Shown here: in pieces, positions 32,501 to 40,244 of the stretch
How positions within the stretch are numbered: the stretch's first letter is position 1
How the letters are laid out: each line of letters opens with the position of its first letter
Assembly (NCBI GenBank): GCA_021325675.1
Contig: JAJTCM010000003.1
Location: 186,001 to 250,000, forward strand
Reading direction: 5' to 3'
Length of the DNA: 64,000 bases
From: Crocinitomicaceae bacterium
Lineage (GTDB): Bacteria; Bacteroidota; Bacteroidia; Flavobacteriales_D; Crocinitomicaceae
Notes under the pieces: generated by a model
What the model was told of the DNA's origin: nothing
Seen by the model: the letters and a program-made list of their open reading frames with translations, nothing else
The model's database searches: none
Position numbers and translations under genes: made by a program

Positions 32501-34433
32501 AACTTAAAGAGATTAAATAATTTCTGCCGGGCATGACGTAATTGCGAATGTATTCATACACGGTTCCGGTCAAGTTTTTAACAGTAAATGAGAGCCTGAA
32601 GCTGTGATCCTTCCAATTTTTACGGGTATACAGCGAAGCATCCAGCGTATAAAACCCGGGAACTTCATTCCAGGCAACATTTTCATTCAGCGCATAACGC
32701 AGGGAAGTGTAATTTCCAGAAACATAGAAGCCTGATCCTTTGTAATCACAGCTGAAAGCAGCATTCAGCAAATGAACCGGCATATATGCAACCTGATTTT
32801 TGAATGTACCTGAATTGCGCTCAGAATAATCCAACACGCGCTGAAAAGTATAATTCCCCGAAGTTTTGAAGGTAAAATCGCCCAGCTTCCGTTCATGCTC
32901 CGCCAGGAAGTCCAGGCCGTAAATCCATACTTTTCCAACATTCTGAATGGACCAGACGAACAGGTTCTTTGTTGGGATAGCGACAATTTTATTTTCTATG
33001 TAATTTCCAAAAATATTATATGAGATTTTAAAATTATTCTTATGAATATTAAAATTAATATCTGAACCGAAATTGCTTTGATTTGCGATTTCCGGCTTCA
33101 GGCTAAGATTGCCAACCTGGCTGTAATACAATTCATTGAAAGCAGGCATACGCATTGTCCGCTTGAGATTAAAGCGGATCAGCTGCAGAATTGGCAGCGG
33201 CTTCTTACTGTAAAGGGAAAACGACGGGTTATAGCTCCATTTTTCTGTAATTTGCTGCTGATTTTTATCTGAATTATACACATGCTGTACACCTGAAGCT
33301 AATTCAATCAGCCAGAAAGAACGGTGAATGCTCAGCTCAACAATAGCTTTGCTGTGATATCGGTAAACCTGGTCTTCAAAGGAATTGGACTTCAAATAAG
33401 CGAATTGCTCTTCCACACCATAAACCAGGCTTTTGTTTTTCCAGGAATGCCTGAGAATGACACCGCCCAGGACACTTGTGTTATAGTACAAACTATTGAG
33501 ATAGCCCTGTGAATTCAGGTAAGACGAGTCTACGTAACTGAGCTCATCGTAGCGGCTGCCGAGATAAGCGCGGGCGAAGTGCTTTTTCAGGCGGAAACGA
33601 TAATCCAGATTGACCGCTGCATTTGAATTCGTTAAACGCTGCGCACTGACGGGATTATACAAAATCACAGCGCCAGGCAAACCTTTATCTGAAGAATTAT
33701 AGCCAATATTGAATTTTAAACGGGAATCATTCTTAAATACTTTTCCAAAGCTGAGCCCGGCAAATGCTTCCTGCAAATCATTGTTGAAGCGTTTACCGCT
33801 TACCGTTTCGTTGAAATTCTGCACTGTAAAAGGAAAGTCACCGTTTGCCCGGCGGTAACGCCCGAATAAGGAAACGTAGGACCGCTTCCTGTTCCATTTG
33901 GCGCTTAAATAATTATCCAGCTGACCGTATGAACCGTATTTGGACGTAAAACGCAGCTGCAGCGTATCTTCGGAAAACTGGTTTTCAAAGGTCTCAATCC
34001 ACAGGTTCGAAGCGTTAAAATAGGCCGAAACAGGCTGAAGCTTTTGCTCGCCGATTGAATAGGAAAATTTGACTTCCGTACTGTTTTCTACCTGCACATT
34101 TCCCAAATCGATCTGCCCCGTTTGCACATTCTGCATTAAAAATCCATCGAGGATAATACCCGTATGTGTGCCGTTGATCCCCCGGGCGGAAATTGTTTTG
34201 AGGCCACCCAAACCGCCGTAGTTTTTCAGGGTAATGCCGGGGAAAGATTTCAATAAATCCCCCAAGTCTTCGGGCTGGCGCCTGAGAATTTCTTCCCGGT
34301 CCATTTTACAGGCTGTTTTTGGCAATACCCGCAACAGGTCCATAACATTCACCTCTTCCAGGTTTTGTTCTTTTACCTGGGAAAGCGCTGCCACCGGGAC
34401 AAAACAAATCAATATGACAAGAATCCTGAACAT
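32487..34433 (-). CDS. btuB: TonB-dependent receptor, BtuB-like
   Basis: About 648 residues. A signal peptide (residues 1-19, ending AALS) precedes a plug domain with GDLLKSFPGITLKNYGGLGG and KTISARGINGTHTGIILDGF. The rest is a 22-strand-type barrel ending in ISLSYALH. It lacks a CarboxypepD_reg domain and is short for a SusC-like receptor, as are BtuB proteins. It should import cobalamin with TonB/ExbBD energy, none of which is in the window. The ATG at 34433 directly follows the T6 of a terminator hairpin (34434-34460). A longer frame from GTG 34454 would pass through that hairpin and is rejected. Confidence 0.82.
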   Translation of the reverse strand: MFRILVILICFVPVAALSQVKEQNLEEVNVMDLLRVLPKTACKMDREEILRRQPEDLGDLLKSFPGITLKNYGGLGGLKTISARGINGTHTGIILDGFLMQNVQTGQIDLGNVQVENSTEVKFSYSIGEQKLQPVSAYFNASNLWIETFENQFSEDTLQLRFTSKYGSYGQLDNYLSAKWNRKRSYVSLFGRYRRANGDFPFTVQNFNETVSGKRFNNDLQEAFAGLSFGKVFKNDSRLKFNIGYNSSDKGLPGAVILYNPVSAQRLTNSNAAVNLDYRFRLKKHFARAYLGSRYDELSYVDSSYLNSQGYLNSLYYNTSVLGGVILRHSWKNKSLVYGVEEQFAYLKSNSFEDQVYRYHSKAIVELSIHRSFWLIELASGVQHVYNSDKNQQQITEKWSYNPSFSLYSKKPLPILQLIRFNLKRTMRMPAFNELYYSQVGNLSLKPEIANQSNFGSDINFNIHKNNFKISYNIFGNYIENKIVAIPTKNLFVWSIQNVGKVWIYGLDFLAEHERKLGDFTFKTSGNYTFQRVLDYSERNSGTFKNQVAYMPVHLLNAAFSCDYKGSGFYVSGNYTSLRYALNENVAWNEVPGFYTLDASLYTRKNWKDHSFRLSFTVKNLTGTVYEYIRNYVMPGRNYLISLSYALH

Positions 34434-34460
34434 AAAAAAGCCCCCGAAAATCACGAGGGC
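34434..34460 (-). terminator. Hairpin with T6 immediately before the TonB-receptor start codon
   Basis: On the minus strand GCCCTCG, a 7-base loop and CGGGGGC form a 7-bp stem with one G-U pair, followed by TTTTTT whose last T touches the ATG at 34433. It begins 6 bases after the DUF4465 stop. It looks like a partial terminator that lowers receptor expression relative to the upstream gene. It would also hide the ribosome-binding region. Confidence 0.75.
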
Positions 34461-34466
34461 ATTCTA

Positions 34467-35456
34467 TTATTGTTTCACAATCTTATGGATAGTCACTTCT
34501 TCGTTATGGTTTACCCGTACGAAGTAAATTCCGGGATTAAACCCTGAAAAATCGAGTGTACTTTGCTGCTTGTGAGCCGTTTTAAGAAGCTCTTTTCCTT
34601 CCACGTCCAGTAACGTGATTTCTCCTTCCGGGCCAACAATCTTTAAAATATCGCTTACCGGGTTCGGATAGATGGAAACACCGCCTGCAGCAATTTCTTC
34701 CACATTCAGAACATTTGTAAAATGCAGGTCATCCAACGCGAAATAGGTCGGGGTATTGATGTAGCCGAAAGACATATCCGAAGATTCAAAGCGGAAAGTA
34801 AGACCGGATACAAAACCGAAGGACGACAAATCTACGTTCACCCAATTGTTTACGATATAATCCTGGCTATTGTCAGCAAAACGGTAATCTGCAAGATAAA
34901 ACTCAACGGAGTCCGTATGCGCCATCGCGCCATCCAGCGCAATGATCCACACTCTTAAAAAGTCTTCCCCGTTTGTTCCGTCAGGCGTTCCCTGGGCATC
35001 GTTCGGTGAACCGAAAACCTTGCTGAAAGCGTTGCCATTCAACATCGTCAGCGCGGCATACGTTGTGTTGGTAATTTTGATGGAATCCATTTGCGCCGGG
35101 CCCTGTAAAGTAATCACGCCTTCCGGGTAAAAAACGCCGTAGACAGCACTCCCGTTGGCGCCGCTTCCTGCGTAAGCCGAATACTGGTTTTCAAAACCGG
35201 CTGTTACTACGTCGGTCATATTGGAATACGAAAAGCCGTTCCAGTAATCGCCCCACTGGGAAGTTGTGAAGGTGTTGGAAAAAGTAGCAGCATTCAGTCC
35301 GCCATTGCTGAGAGTAAAATCACCTCCCAGGTCCGCGCCATTGTAAAAAGTATCAATCTGCGGCAGCACCAGGCTTTCGAAATCGATGTTGAATTGTTGC
35401 CCGAAGGACAGCGCCGTTGTTCCGGCAAAAACAAAAGAAAATAATAATTTCTTCAT
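34467..35456 (-). CDS. DUF4465-family secreted protein with T9SS type A sorting domain
   Basis: 329 residues. The signal peptide is MKKLLFSFVFAGTTALSFG. The body has the DUF4465 pattern: YNGADLGGDFTLSNGGLNAA, WGDYWNGFSYSNMTDVVTAG, FENQYSAYAGSGANGSAVYG and a late YFALDDLHFTNVLN. The C-terminus (VSIYPNPVSDILKIVGPEGE ... FVRVNHNEEVTIHKIVKQ) is a T9SS sorting domain, so the protein is exported to the cell surface. It is the first gene after the cobalamin riboswitch. DUF4465 proteins, as I recall, often lie near such riboswitches; a role in cobalamin binding is inference. Confidence 0.85.
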   Translation of the reverse strand: MKKLLFSFVFAGTTALSFGQQFNIDFESLVLPQIDTFYNGADLGGDFTLSNGGLNAATFSNTFTTSQWGDYWNGFSYSNMTDVVTAGFENQYSAYAGSGANGSAVYGVFYPEGVITLQGPAQMDSIKITNTTYAALTMLNGNAFSKVFGSPNDAQGTPDGTNGEDFLRVWIIALDGAMAHTDSVEFYLADYRFADNSQDYIVNNWVNVDLSSFGFVSGLTFRFESSDMSFGYINTPTYFALDDLHFTNVLNVEEIAAGGVSIYPNPVSDILKIVGPEGEITLLDVEGKELLKTAHKQQSTLDFSGFNPGIYFVRVNHNEEVTIHKIVKQ

Positions 35457-35577
35457 ACGTAAAAATTTAAAAAATTAATAAACGCTGAAAAAAACAGATA
35501 AGAGAAATAACTCAGATGCCGTGCACAGCATCCGGACTAAATCCGACTTTGATCTGAAGTCTTCATTAAAATTGCAG

Positions 35578-35749
35578 ATTTTTAGCAGGTATTCTGACTT
35601 GTCCCAACTTGGTTTCGCCTTCCCGCCCCGATGTGTTGAGGCAGTGACATTGTGAAACCAATTTCACAGGACTTACAGCTGCAGATACAGTTCCTGATTT
35701 TCACAGGATTCCCTTTTAACTACCAGCGTTTGACTGATTACTAAAAACC
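35578..35749 (-). promoter_or_regulatory. Cobalamin riboswitch
   Basis: On the minus strand the element carries GGGAATCCTGTGAAAATCAG and GAACTGTATCTGCAGCTGTA, the B12-box core of the family. The 3' conserved GTCAGAATACCTGC (35585-35598) follows. A P1 stem can form between 35741-35747 and 35579-35585 (TTTTTAG with CTAAAAA). It lies 122 bases upstream of the DUF4465 gene. When adenosylcobalamin binds, expression of the downstream uptake genes should fall. A candidate but weak expression-platform hairpin lies around 35512-35530. Confidence 0.9.
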
Positions 35750-35753
35750 GGCA

Positions 35754-35761
35754 CAAAGATA
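35754..35761 (-). promoter_or_regulatory. -7 box of the riboswitch transcript
   Basis: TATCTTTG on the minus strand lies just upstream of the aptamer 5' end, as expected. Confidence 0.6.
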
Positions 35762-35916
35762 TTGTTTTTCCTGTCGCGGCAAGCATGAAAGCTTTTATTT
35801 TTTTCAAATTATTGATCCTAAGCGGCTTTACAAGCTTAAAACCCACTGCAGCTACTTGTCTGTGACCAGGAATAACATAAGTCTTTTCCTTTGGAATGCT
35901 TTTTGAATGAAATGTT

Positions 35917-35924
35917 TATCTTTG
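35917..35924 (+). promoter_or_regulatory. -7 box of the gene at 35942
   Basis: TATCTTTG matches the consensus exactly and ends 17 bases before the ATG. Confidence 0.55.
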
Positions 35925-35941
35925 AACAAAATTAATATTTC

Positions 35942-37543
35942 ATGAAGAAATTATACTTTACTTTCCTTACGCTTTTAACTGCTGTTTGCGCCGGTGCACA
36001 AACTCTCCAAACTTACAAGGGAGTTTTCGAAAGCGGAACGGCAACTTATCAATATTTTGAAAACGAACAATCCGACCGGATTTACGACGGAACCTTTAAT
36101 TATGCAGGGAACCCGTATACAATTACCGGGAAATTCAGCAAAAACCAGCGCATCGGCAAATGGAAAATTGCAGCGGTAAACAAAGTATATAAAAACGAAA
36201 AAAGCAAAGTGCAGCTGAATACAACTGTTGCCGGACAATATAAAAACGGTTCGATGGACAGCACCTGGACGTATTCCAATGCAATCAAGACCTTCAATCC
36301 GAAAACTAAAAAATTTGCTGCGAAACCGGAAAAAACAATTTCCGTAGCGAATTTCGCGGACAACCATTTTGTTGGAAAAATTACTTATGAAAAAGGGGTT
36401 ACAGCCAAAACAACAGTGAGCGGGCAATTCAACTCCGCCGGTTTTCCTGATGGATTGTGGACGATCAAATCTGCCAAAGAAGTCGAAGAGCTGCGTTACA
36501 AAGACGGCGTTCTTCTTTCGCGCATTGTGAAAGACCCCGCAACCGGTGATAAAAAAGTAAACGAAGACTTCAATGTGTTTGTTAGTGATTTCGCCAAAAA
36601 TTACGATGCGGTCAACATGTTTGCAACGATCAACGGTAAAATGTATTTTGCTGACACGGTTGATTTCCAGAATATGGCTACGCAGGTGTGGCAGAACGAC
36701 GTGATCGTACTTGACGGTTTCGGAAACCTTATCAATCCTTTGTACGCCTACAAAAGAAGCCAGATGGCACCGCTTGCGCGCTATGTAAAGTTCATCGAAT
36801 GCGACGGCAACACGGATTGTTTTTCCAATTACATGAAAAAGAAAAAGGCTGAAGAAGAGCGCATCAACAAGGAAAAAGCTGCTGAAGCTGAGCGTTTGCG
36901 TACGGAAGCTTTGGCAAAAGAAGAGCTGGAGCGCATCGAGCGTGAAAAAGAGCTGGAGCGCCAGCGCCTGGAACAACTGGCAAATGCCGAGCGGATCGGG
37001 GACGAATTTTTCAACCAGAGAAAATTCAAAAGTGCCTTGAACCAATACACGGAAGTCAGCAAAATGGGCCATAACGATAAACTGGCAACCAAAATCATGC
37101 AGACCGAACGTGAAATCATTAAAATCGATTCCCTGCACAGTCTCAAAAAGGCAAATTTCGAAAGCCTGAACGCCCGTGTTGCAAGTACGTTTGAAAGCGC
37201 TTACGCCCTCGAACCGGCTGTTAAGGCCAAGAAAAAAGTGTACGGCGTTAACTACAAAGCTGCGATCGATTACCTGAAAACGAATTTTATGCCGCAGTTT
37301 GAAACTCTGAAGGCCAGCATGACTGAGCAAAACAACACCGTCCTTGAATCCTGGACGAATGACGACCAGCGGATGGTGGACGAGATCAACATCCTCAAAA
37401 AGCAGCTCGATGAAGTAAGCAGGTTTTATGACGCTGTCAATGACGCCGTAACGAATAACAACAAGGCAAAATTACGCGTGCTGAATTCTTCCCTGAACCC
37501 GAAGAACATCATCTACGACATGATCAATTATAAGGCGATCTAA
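35942..37543 (+). CDS. Secreted protein with YwqK/MORN-like repeats and a long coiled coil
   Basis: 533 residues. Signal peptide at 1-19 (ending CAGAQ). Residues about 25-200 hold several short repeats of the type GKFSKNQRIGKWKI, GQYKNGSMDSTWTY and GQFNSAGFPDGLWTI, similar to YwqK/MORN repeats. Residues about 295-345 are a charged coiled coil (KKKKAEEERINKEKAAEAER and beyond). A helical segment follows, with RIGDEFFNQRKFKSALNQYT resembling a TPR. The C-terminus has no sorting domain. Function unknown. The leading signal peptide makes it periplasmic or outer-membrane-associated. A terminator follows. Confidence 0.75.
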   Translation: MKKLYFTFLTLLTAVCAGAQTLQTYKGVFESGTATYQYFENEQSDRIYDGTFNYAGNPYTITGKFSKNQRIGKWKIAAVNKVYKNEKSKVQLNTTVAGQYKNGSMDSTWTYSNAIKTFNPKTKKFAAKPEKTISVANFADNHFVGKITYEKGVTAKTTVSGQFNSAGFPDGLWTIKSAKEVEELRYKDGVLLSRIVKDPATGDKKVNEDFNVFVSDFAKNYDAVNMFATINGKMYFADTVDFQNMATQVWQNDVIVLDGFGNLINPLYAYKRSQMAPLARYVKFIECDGNTDCFSNYMKKKKAEEERINKEKAAEAERLRTEALAKEELERIEREKELERQRLEQLANAERIGDEFFNQRKFKSALNQYTEVSKMGHNDKLATKIMQTEREIIKIDSLHSLKKANFESLNARVASTFESAYALEPAVKAKKKVYGVNYKAAIDYLKTNFMPQFETLKASMTEQNNTVLESWTNDDQRMVDEINILKKQLDEVSRFYDAVNDAVTNNNKAKLRVLNSSLNPKNIIYDMINYKAI

Positions 37544-37573
37544 AACCGGATTTGCCGCTTTTTAACTATATTT

Positions 37574-37604
37574 ACCCGTTTCTTGCAAGAGAAGCGGGTT
37601 TTTT
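37574..37604 (+). terminator. Intrinsic terminator before the DAHP synthase gene
   Basis: ACCCGTTTCT, a 6-base loop and AGAAGCGGGT form a 10-bp stem with one G-U pair, followed by TTTTT. It begins 31 bases after the upstream stop and ends 10 bases before the ATG at 37614. Confidence 0.8.
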
Positions 37605-37613
37605 ATTTCAAGT

Positions 37614-38693
37614 ATGAATTTATCAGATCAAATCAAACGAACAAAACGGCCTTATCTCATTTCCGGGCCTTGCAGCGCTGAAACGGAAGAACAGGTTCAC
37701 CGGGTTTGCGCAGACATTGCGCAGCTGACGGACACCTCCCTGCTCCGGGCAGGAATCTGGAAACCGCGCACCCGTCCTGATTCGTTTGAAGGCATTGGAG
37801 AAAAAGGCCTGCAATGGTATGTTGAAGCCGGAAAAAAAGCCGGTTTGCCGACCAGTACGGAAGTTGCTAATTCCAAACACGTGGAGCTAGCCCTCAAAGC
37901 AGGAATAGATGTGCTGTGGGTGGGTGCCCGGACAACAGTAAACCCTTTTGCAGTGCAGGAAATCGTGGATGCATTGAGAGGAACCCAAACTCCTGTGATG
38001 ATCAAAAACCCGGTCAATCCGGACCTGAGCTTATGGCTCGGCGCTTTTGAGCGTTTTCAGAAAGCCGGGCTCACGGATTTGACGGCCATTCACCGGGGCT
38101 TCTCAATTTACAAGCATCCGAAATACCGTAACGTTCCCAGCTGGGAAATCCCCATTTCATTCAAGCAGAATTTACCTGAAATCCCGATGATCTGCGATCC
38201 AAGCCATATCACGGGGAAACGCGATTTACTGGCCGAAGTTTCACAGAAAGCGATGGACCTCAACTTCGACGGGCTTATCATTGAAACACACCCAACACCG
38301 GACCAGGCATGGTCGGACGCAGAACAGCAAATTACCCCGGAGCGGCTGAAAGAGCTGATGTCGAACCTCGTTTTACGGGAAAAGATCATTACCGGCTCGC
38401 TGACAGAAGAGCTGGATGATTTCAGGCAGAAAATCGCCGTTCTGGACGACCGGATTTTCGAAATTCTTTCCGCACGGATGAAGCTGAGCGAGGAAGTCGG
38501 GATTTTTAAGCAGAAAAACAACATTACGATTCTCCAGGAAGAACACTGGAAAACAGTGATCGAATCGCGCCTGGCAAAAGCCGATGAATACTTCCTGACG
38601 CAAATTTTCGTCAAAAACCTGATGGACAACATTCACCAGGAATCCATCCGCCACCAGGTAAAAGTCATGAACCCGGATTTGAAAAAACCATGA
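37614..38693 (+). CDS. Bifunctional DAHP synthase / chorismate mutase (type II)
   Basis: 359 residues. The N-terminal 260 form a KDPG-aldolase-like DAHP synthase: RPYLISGPCSAETEEQVHRV, LLRAGIWKPRTRPDSFEGIG, VWVGARTTVNPFAVQEI and MICDPSHITGKRDLLAEVSQ. The C-terminal about 90 residues (LDDFRQKIAVLDDRIFEILS, AEVGIFKQKNN-like and FVKNLMDNIHQES) match AroQ-type chorismate mutase. The protein thus joins the first shikimate step to a branch step towards Phe and Tyr. The fusion may allow feedback by prephenate; that is family knowledge. The stop overlaps aroA by 4 bases. Confidence 0.92.
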   Translation: MNLSDQIKRTKRPYLISGPCSAETEEQVHRVCADIAQLTDTSLLRAGIWKPRTRPDSFEGIGEKGLQWYVEAGKKAGLPTSTEVANSKHVELALKAGIDVLWVGARTTVNPFAVQEIVDALRGTQTPVMIKNPVNPDLSLWLGAFERFQKAGLTDLTAIHRGFSIYKHPKYRNVPSWEIPISFKQNLPEIPMICDPSHITGKRDLLAEVSQKAMDLNFDGLIIETHPTPDQAWSDAEQQITPERLKELMSNLVLREKIITGSLTEELDDFRQKIAVLDDRIFEILSARMKLSEEVGIFKQKNNITILQEEHWKTVIESRLAKADEYFLTQIFVKNLMDNIHQESIRHQVKVMNPDLKKP

Positions 38694-39937
38694 TCCGCAC
38701 GGTACAAAAAAGCAAAATCAGCGGAGCTGTCCGTGTTCCCTCCTCCAAAAGCGATACGCAGCGGGCCTTGCTCCTGGCAGCTTTAACGCAAGGAAAAAGT
38801 ATCCTTCAAAATCCCGGGAAAAGCGGCGATGAGCTAGCTATGATGCAGGCCGTTCAGCAGCTTGGGGCAAAAATAACGCAGCTGAACGAACGGGAAATCC
38901 AAATTGAGGGCATTACCCAAATTCCGGAGATCAACCAAATTTCGATGGAGGAAAGCGGTCTCGGCTTCAGGCTCATGGCTTCCGTACTGGCTTTATTTGA
39001 CAAAAAAACCACCTTGCTGGCCAGCGGTTCTTTGTTGCAGCGGCCGATGGGCTTCTTTGAAGAAATTTTGCCCCGGCTGGGCGCTCAGGTGAATTCAAAT
39101 AACGGCTTTCCTCCCCTGGAAATACGCGGCCCTATCCACGGGAATGAAATCACGGTTGACGGCAGCCTGAGCTCTCAGTTTTTATCCGGGCTCCTGATCG
39201 CTTTGCCTTTTGCAGAAGGAGATTCCCTCATTCATGTCCGGGAACTGAAAAGCATTCCTTACATTGACATGACGCTGCGGACACTTGAGAAATTCGGGAT
39301 TAAAATCGAACATACAGATTACGGGAAATTCACTATAAAAGGCGGACAGCAGTCACGGGCTTGTCATTACGCAATTGAAGGCGACTGGAGCTCTGCGTCT
39401 TACTGGCTGACAGCTGCTGCGCTCGGAATGGACATTACTGTTCAAAACCTGGATATGGAAAGCTTGCAGGCCGATCGCATGATCACCGAAGTTTTCCGGC
39501 AGGCAAACTGCACTATTTTGAACGATGTTAATGGAATCCGGGTGAATGGAACACAACGCCGCGCATTTGAAGCTGATTTAACCCATGCTCCCGATCTTTT
39601 CCCTGCCCTGGCGGCCTTTGCTTCACTTACTCCCGGAAAAAGCATTTTATACGGCACTGAGCGGCTTTTACACAAAGAAAGTAACCGCGCAGCTTCGATC
39701 CTGGAAGAATTCAGTAAACTGGGATGCAAAATTCAGCTCCGGGAAAATACGATGCATATTGAAGGTATTTCACATATCAATGGCTGCGGCGTTGACTCGC
39801 ACCACGATCACCGGATCGCGATGTCACTTGCCGTTTTGGGCTTGTTTTCAGAAAATCCCGTTACAATTCACAACGCCGAAAGCGTAGCAAAAAGCTATCC
39901 TTCTTTCTGGGAAGATTTATCTTTGCTGGAAGGCTGA
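38690..39937 (+). CDS. aroA: 3-phosphoshikimate 1-carboxyvinyltransferase (EPSP synthase)
   Basis: 415 residues, slightly shorter than E. coli AroA. It has VRVPSSKSDTQRALLLAALT (substrate-binding start), ESGLGFRLMASVLALF, QFLSGLLIALPFAEGDSLIH, GDWSSASYWLTAAALGMDI and the final HDHRIAMSLAVLGLF with the conserved His-Asp-His-Arg. It transfers enolpyruvyl from PEP to shikimate-3-phosphate. Translationally coupled to the DAHP synthase-chorismate mutase gene (4-base overlap). Its last 43 bases overlap the convergent DUF1456 gene. Confidence 0.94.
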   Translation: MIRTVQKSKISGAVRVPSSKSDTQRALLLAALTQGKSILQNPGKSGDELAMMQAVQQLGAKITQLNEREIQIEGITQIPEINQISMEESGLGFRLMASVLALFDKKTTLLASGSLLQRPMGFFEEILPRLGAQVNSNNGFPPLEIRGPIHGNEITVDGSLSSQFLSGLLIALPFAEGDSLIHVRELKSIPYIDMTLRTLEKFGIKIEHTDYGKFTIKGGQQSRACHYAIEGDWSSASYWLTAAALGMDITVQNLDMESLQADRMITEVFRQANCTILNDVNGIRVNGTQRRAFEADLTHAPDLFPALAAFASLTPGKSILYGTERLLHKESNRAASILEEFSKLGCKIQLRENTMHIEGISHINGCGVDSHHDHRIAMSLAVLGLFSENPVTIHNAESVAKSYPSFWEDLSLLEG

Positions 39938-40167
39938 TCTTTTTTCGGAGCCTGCGGGCCGCGCATGTGAATAATCAAACCATTCAAAAAATTACGTAAA
40001 AACTGGTCCCCGCAATTTTTGTATTTCGGGTGGTCTTCGCTCCGAAACAAAGCGCCTAATTCGCTTTCTGACACTTTAAAATCCACAAGCTTCATGATCT
40101 CAATAATTTCATCGTTCCGGAGGTGCAGGGCTACCCGCAGTTTTTTCAAAATATCGTTGTTCGTCAT
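39895..40167 (-). CDS. DUF1456-family protein, single-repeat form
   Basis: 90 residues. MTNNDILKKLRVALHLRNDE and KYKNCGDQFLRNFLNGLIIH match the DUF1456 (YehS) repeat. E. coli YehS has two such units and about 150 residues; here only one is present, followed by a Lys/Ser/Pro-rich tail. Function unknown. Its end overlaps aroA by 43 bases on the other strand, and the next minus-strand terminator lies upstream of its start. Confidence 0.75.
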   Translation of the reverse strand: MTNNDILKKLRVALHLRNDEIIEIMKLVDFKVSESELGALFRSEDHPKYKNCGDQFLRNFLNGLIIHMRGPQAPKKDQPSSKDKSSQKEG

Positions 40168-40193
40168 GGCTTGTTTTTTGACAAATATAACAA

Positions 40194-40225
40194 CAAAAAA
40201 GGCCGCTATCGAAATAACGGCCTTT
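40194..40225 (-). terminator. Strong intrinsic terminator of the giant repeat gene
   Basis: On the minus strand AAAGGCCGTTAT, a TTCG tetraloop and ATAGCGGCCTTT form a 12-bp stem with one weak pair, followed by a T run. It lies 20 bases after the stop at 40245 and precedes the DUF1456 gene. Confidence 0.9.
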
Positions 40226-40244
40226 CATTTTATTTAGTTTCAAT

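Larger units (their letters stand above)
35457..35941. other. 485-bp regulatory region containing the cobalamin riboswitch
   Basis: From left to right: a 120-base leader tail with a small hairpin (about 35512-35530) that might be the expression platform, the cobalamin aptamer (35578-35749), its promoter box (35754-35761), a stretch without clear signals, and the plus-strand box at 35917-35924 for the gene at 35942. No coding frame is seen. Confidence 0.7.

Noticed and set aside
34434-34454. GTG start seven codons upstream for the TonB receptor
   Set aside because: Those codons form the terminator hairpin, and the signal peptide begins exactly at ATG 34433.
35975-37330. A 451-residue minus-strand frame opposite the coiled-coil gene
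   Set aside because: Antisense to a gene with a clear signal peptide and repeats; Phe/Cys-rich translation typical of a shadow frame.
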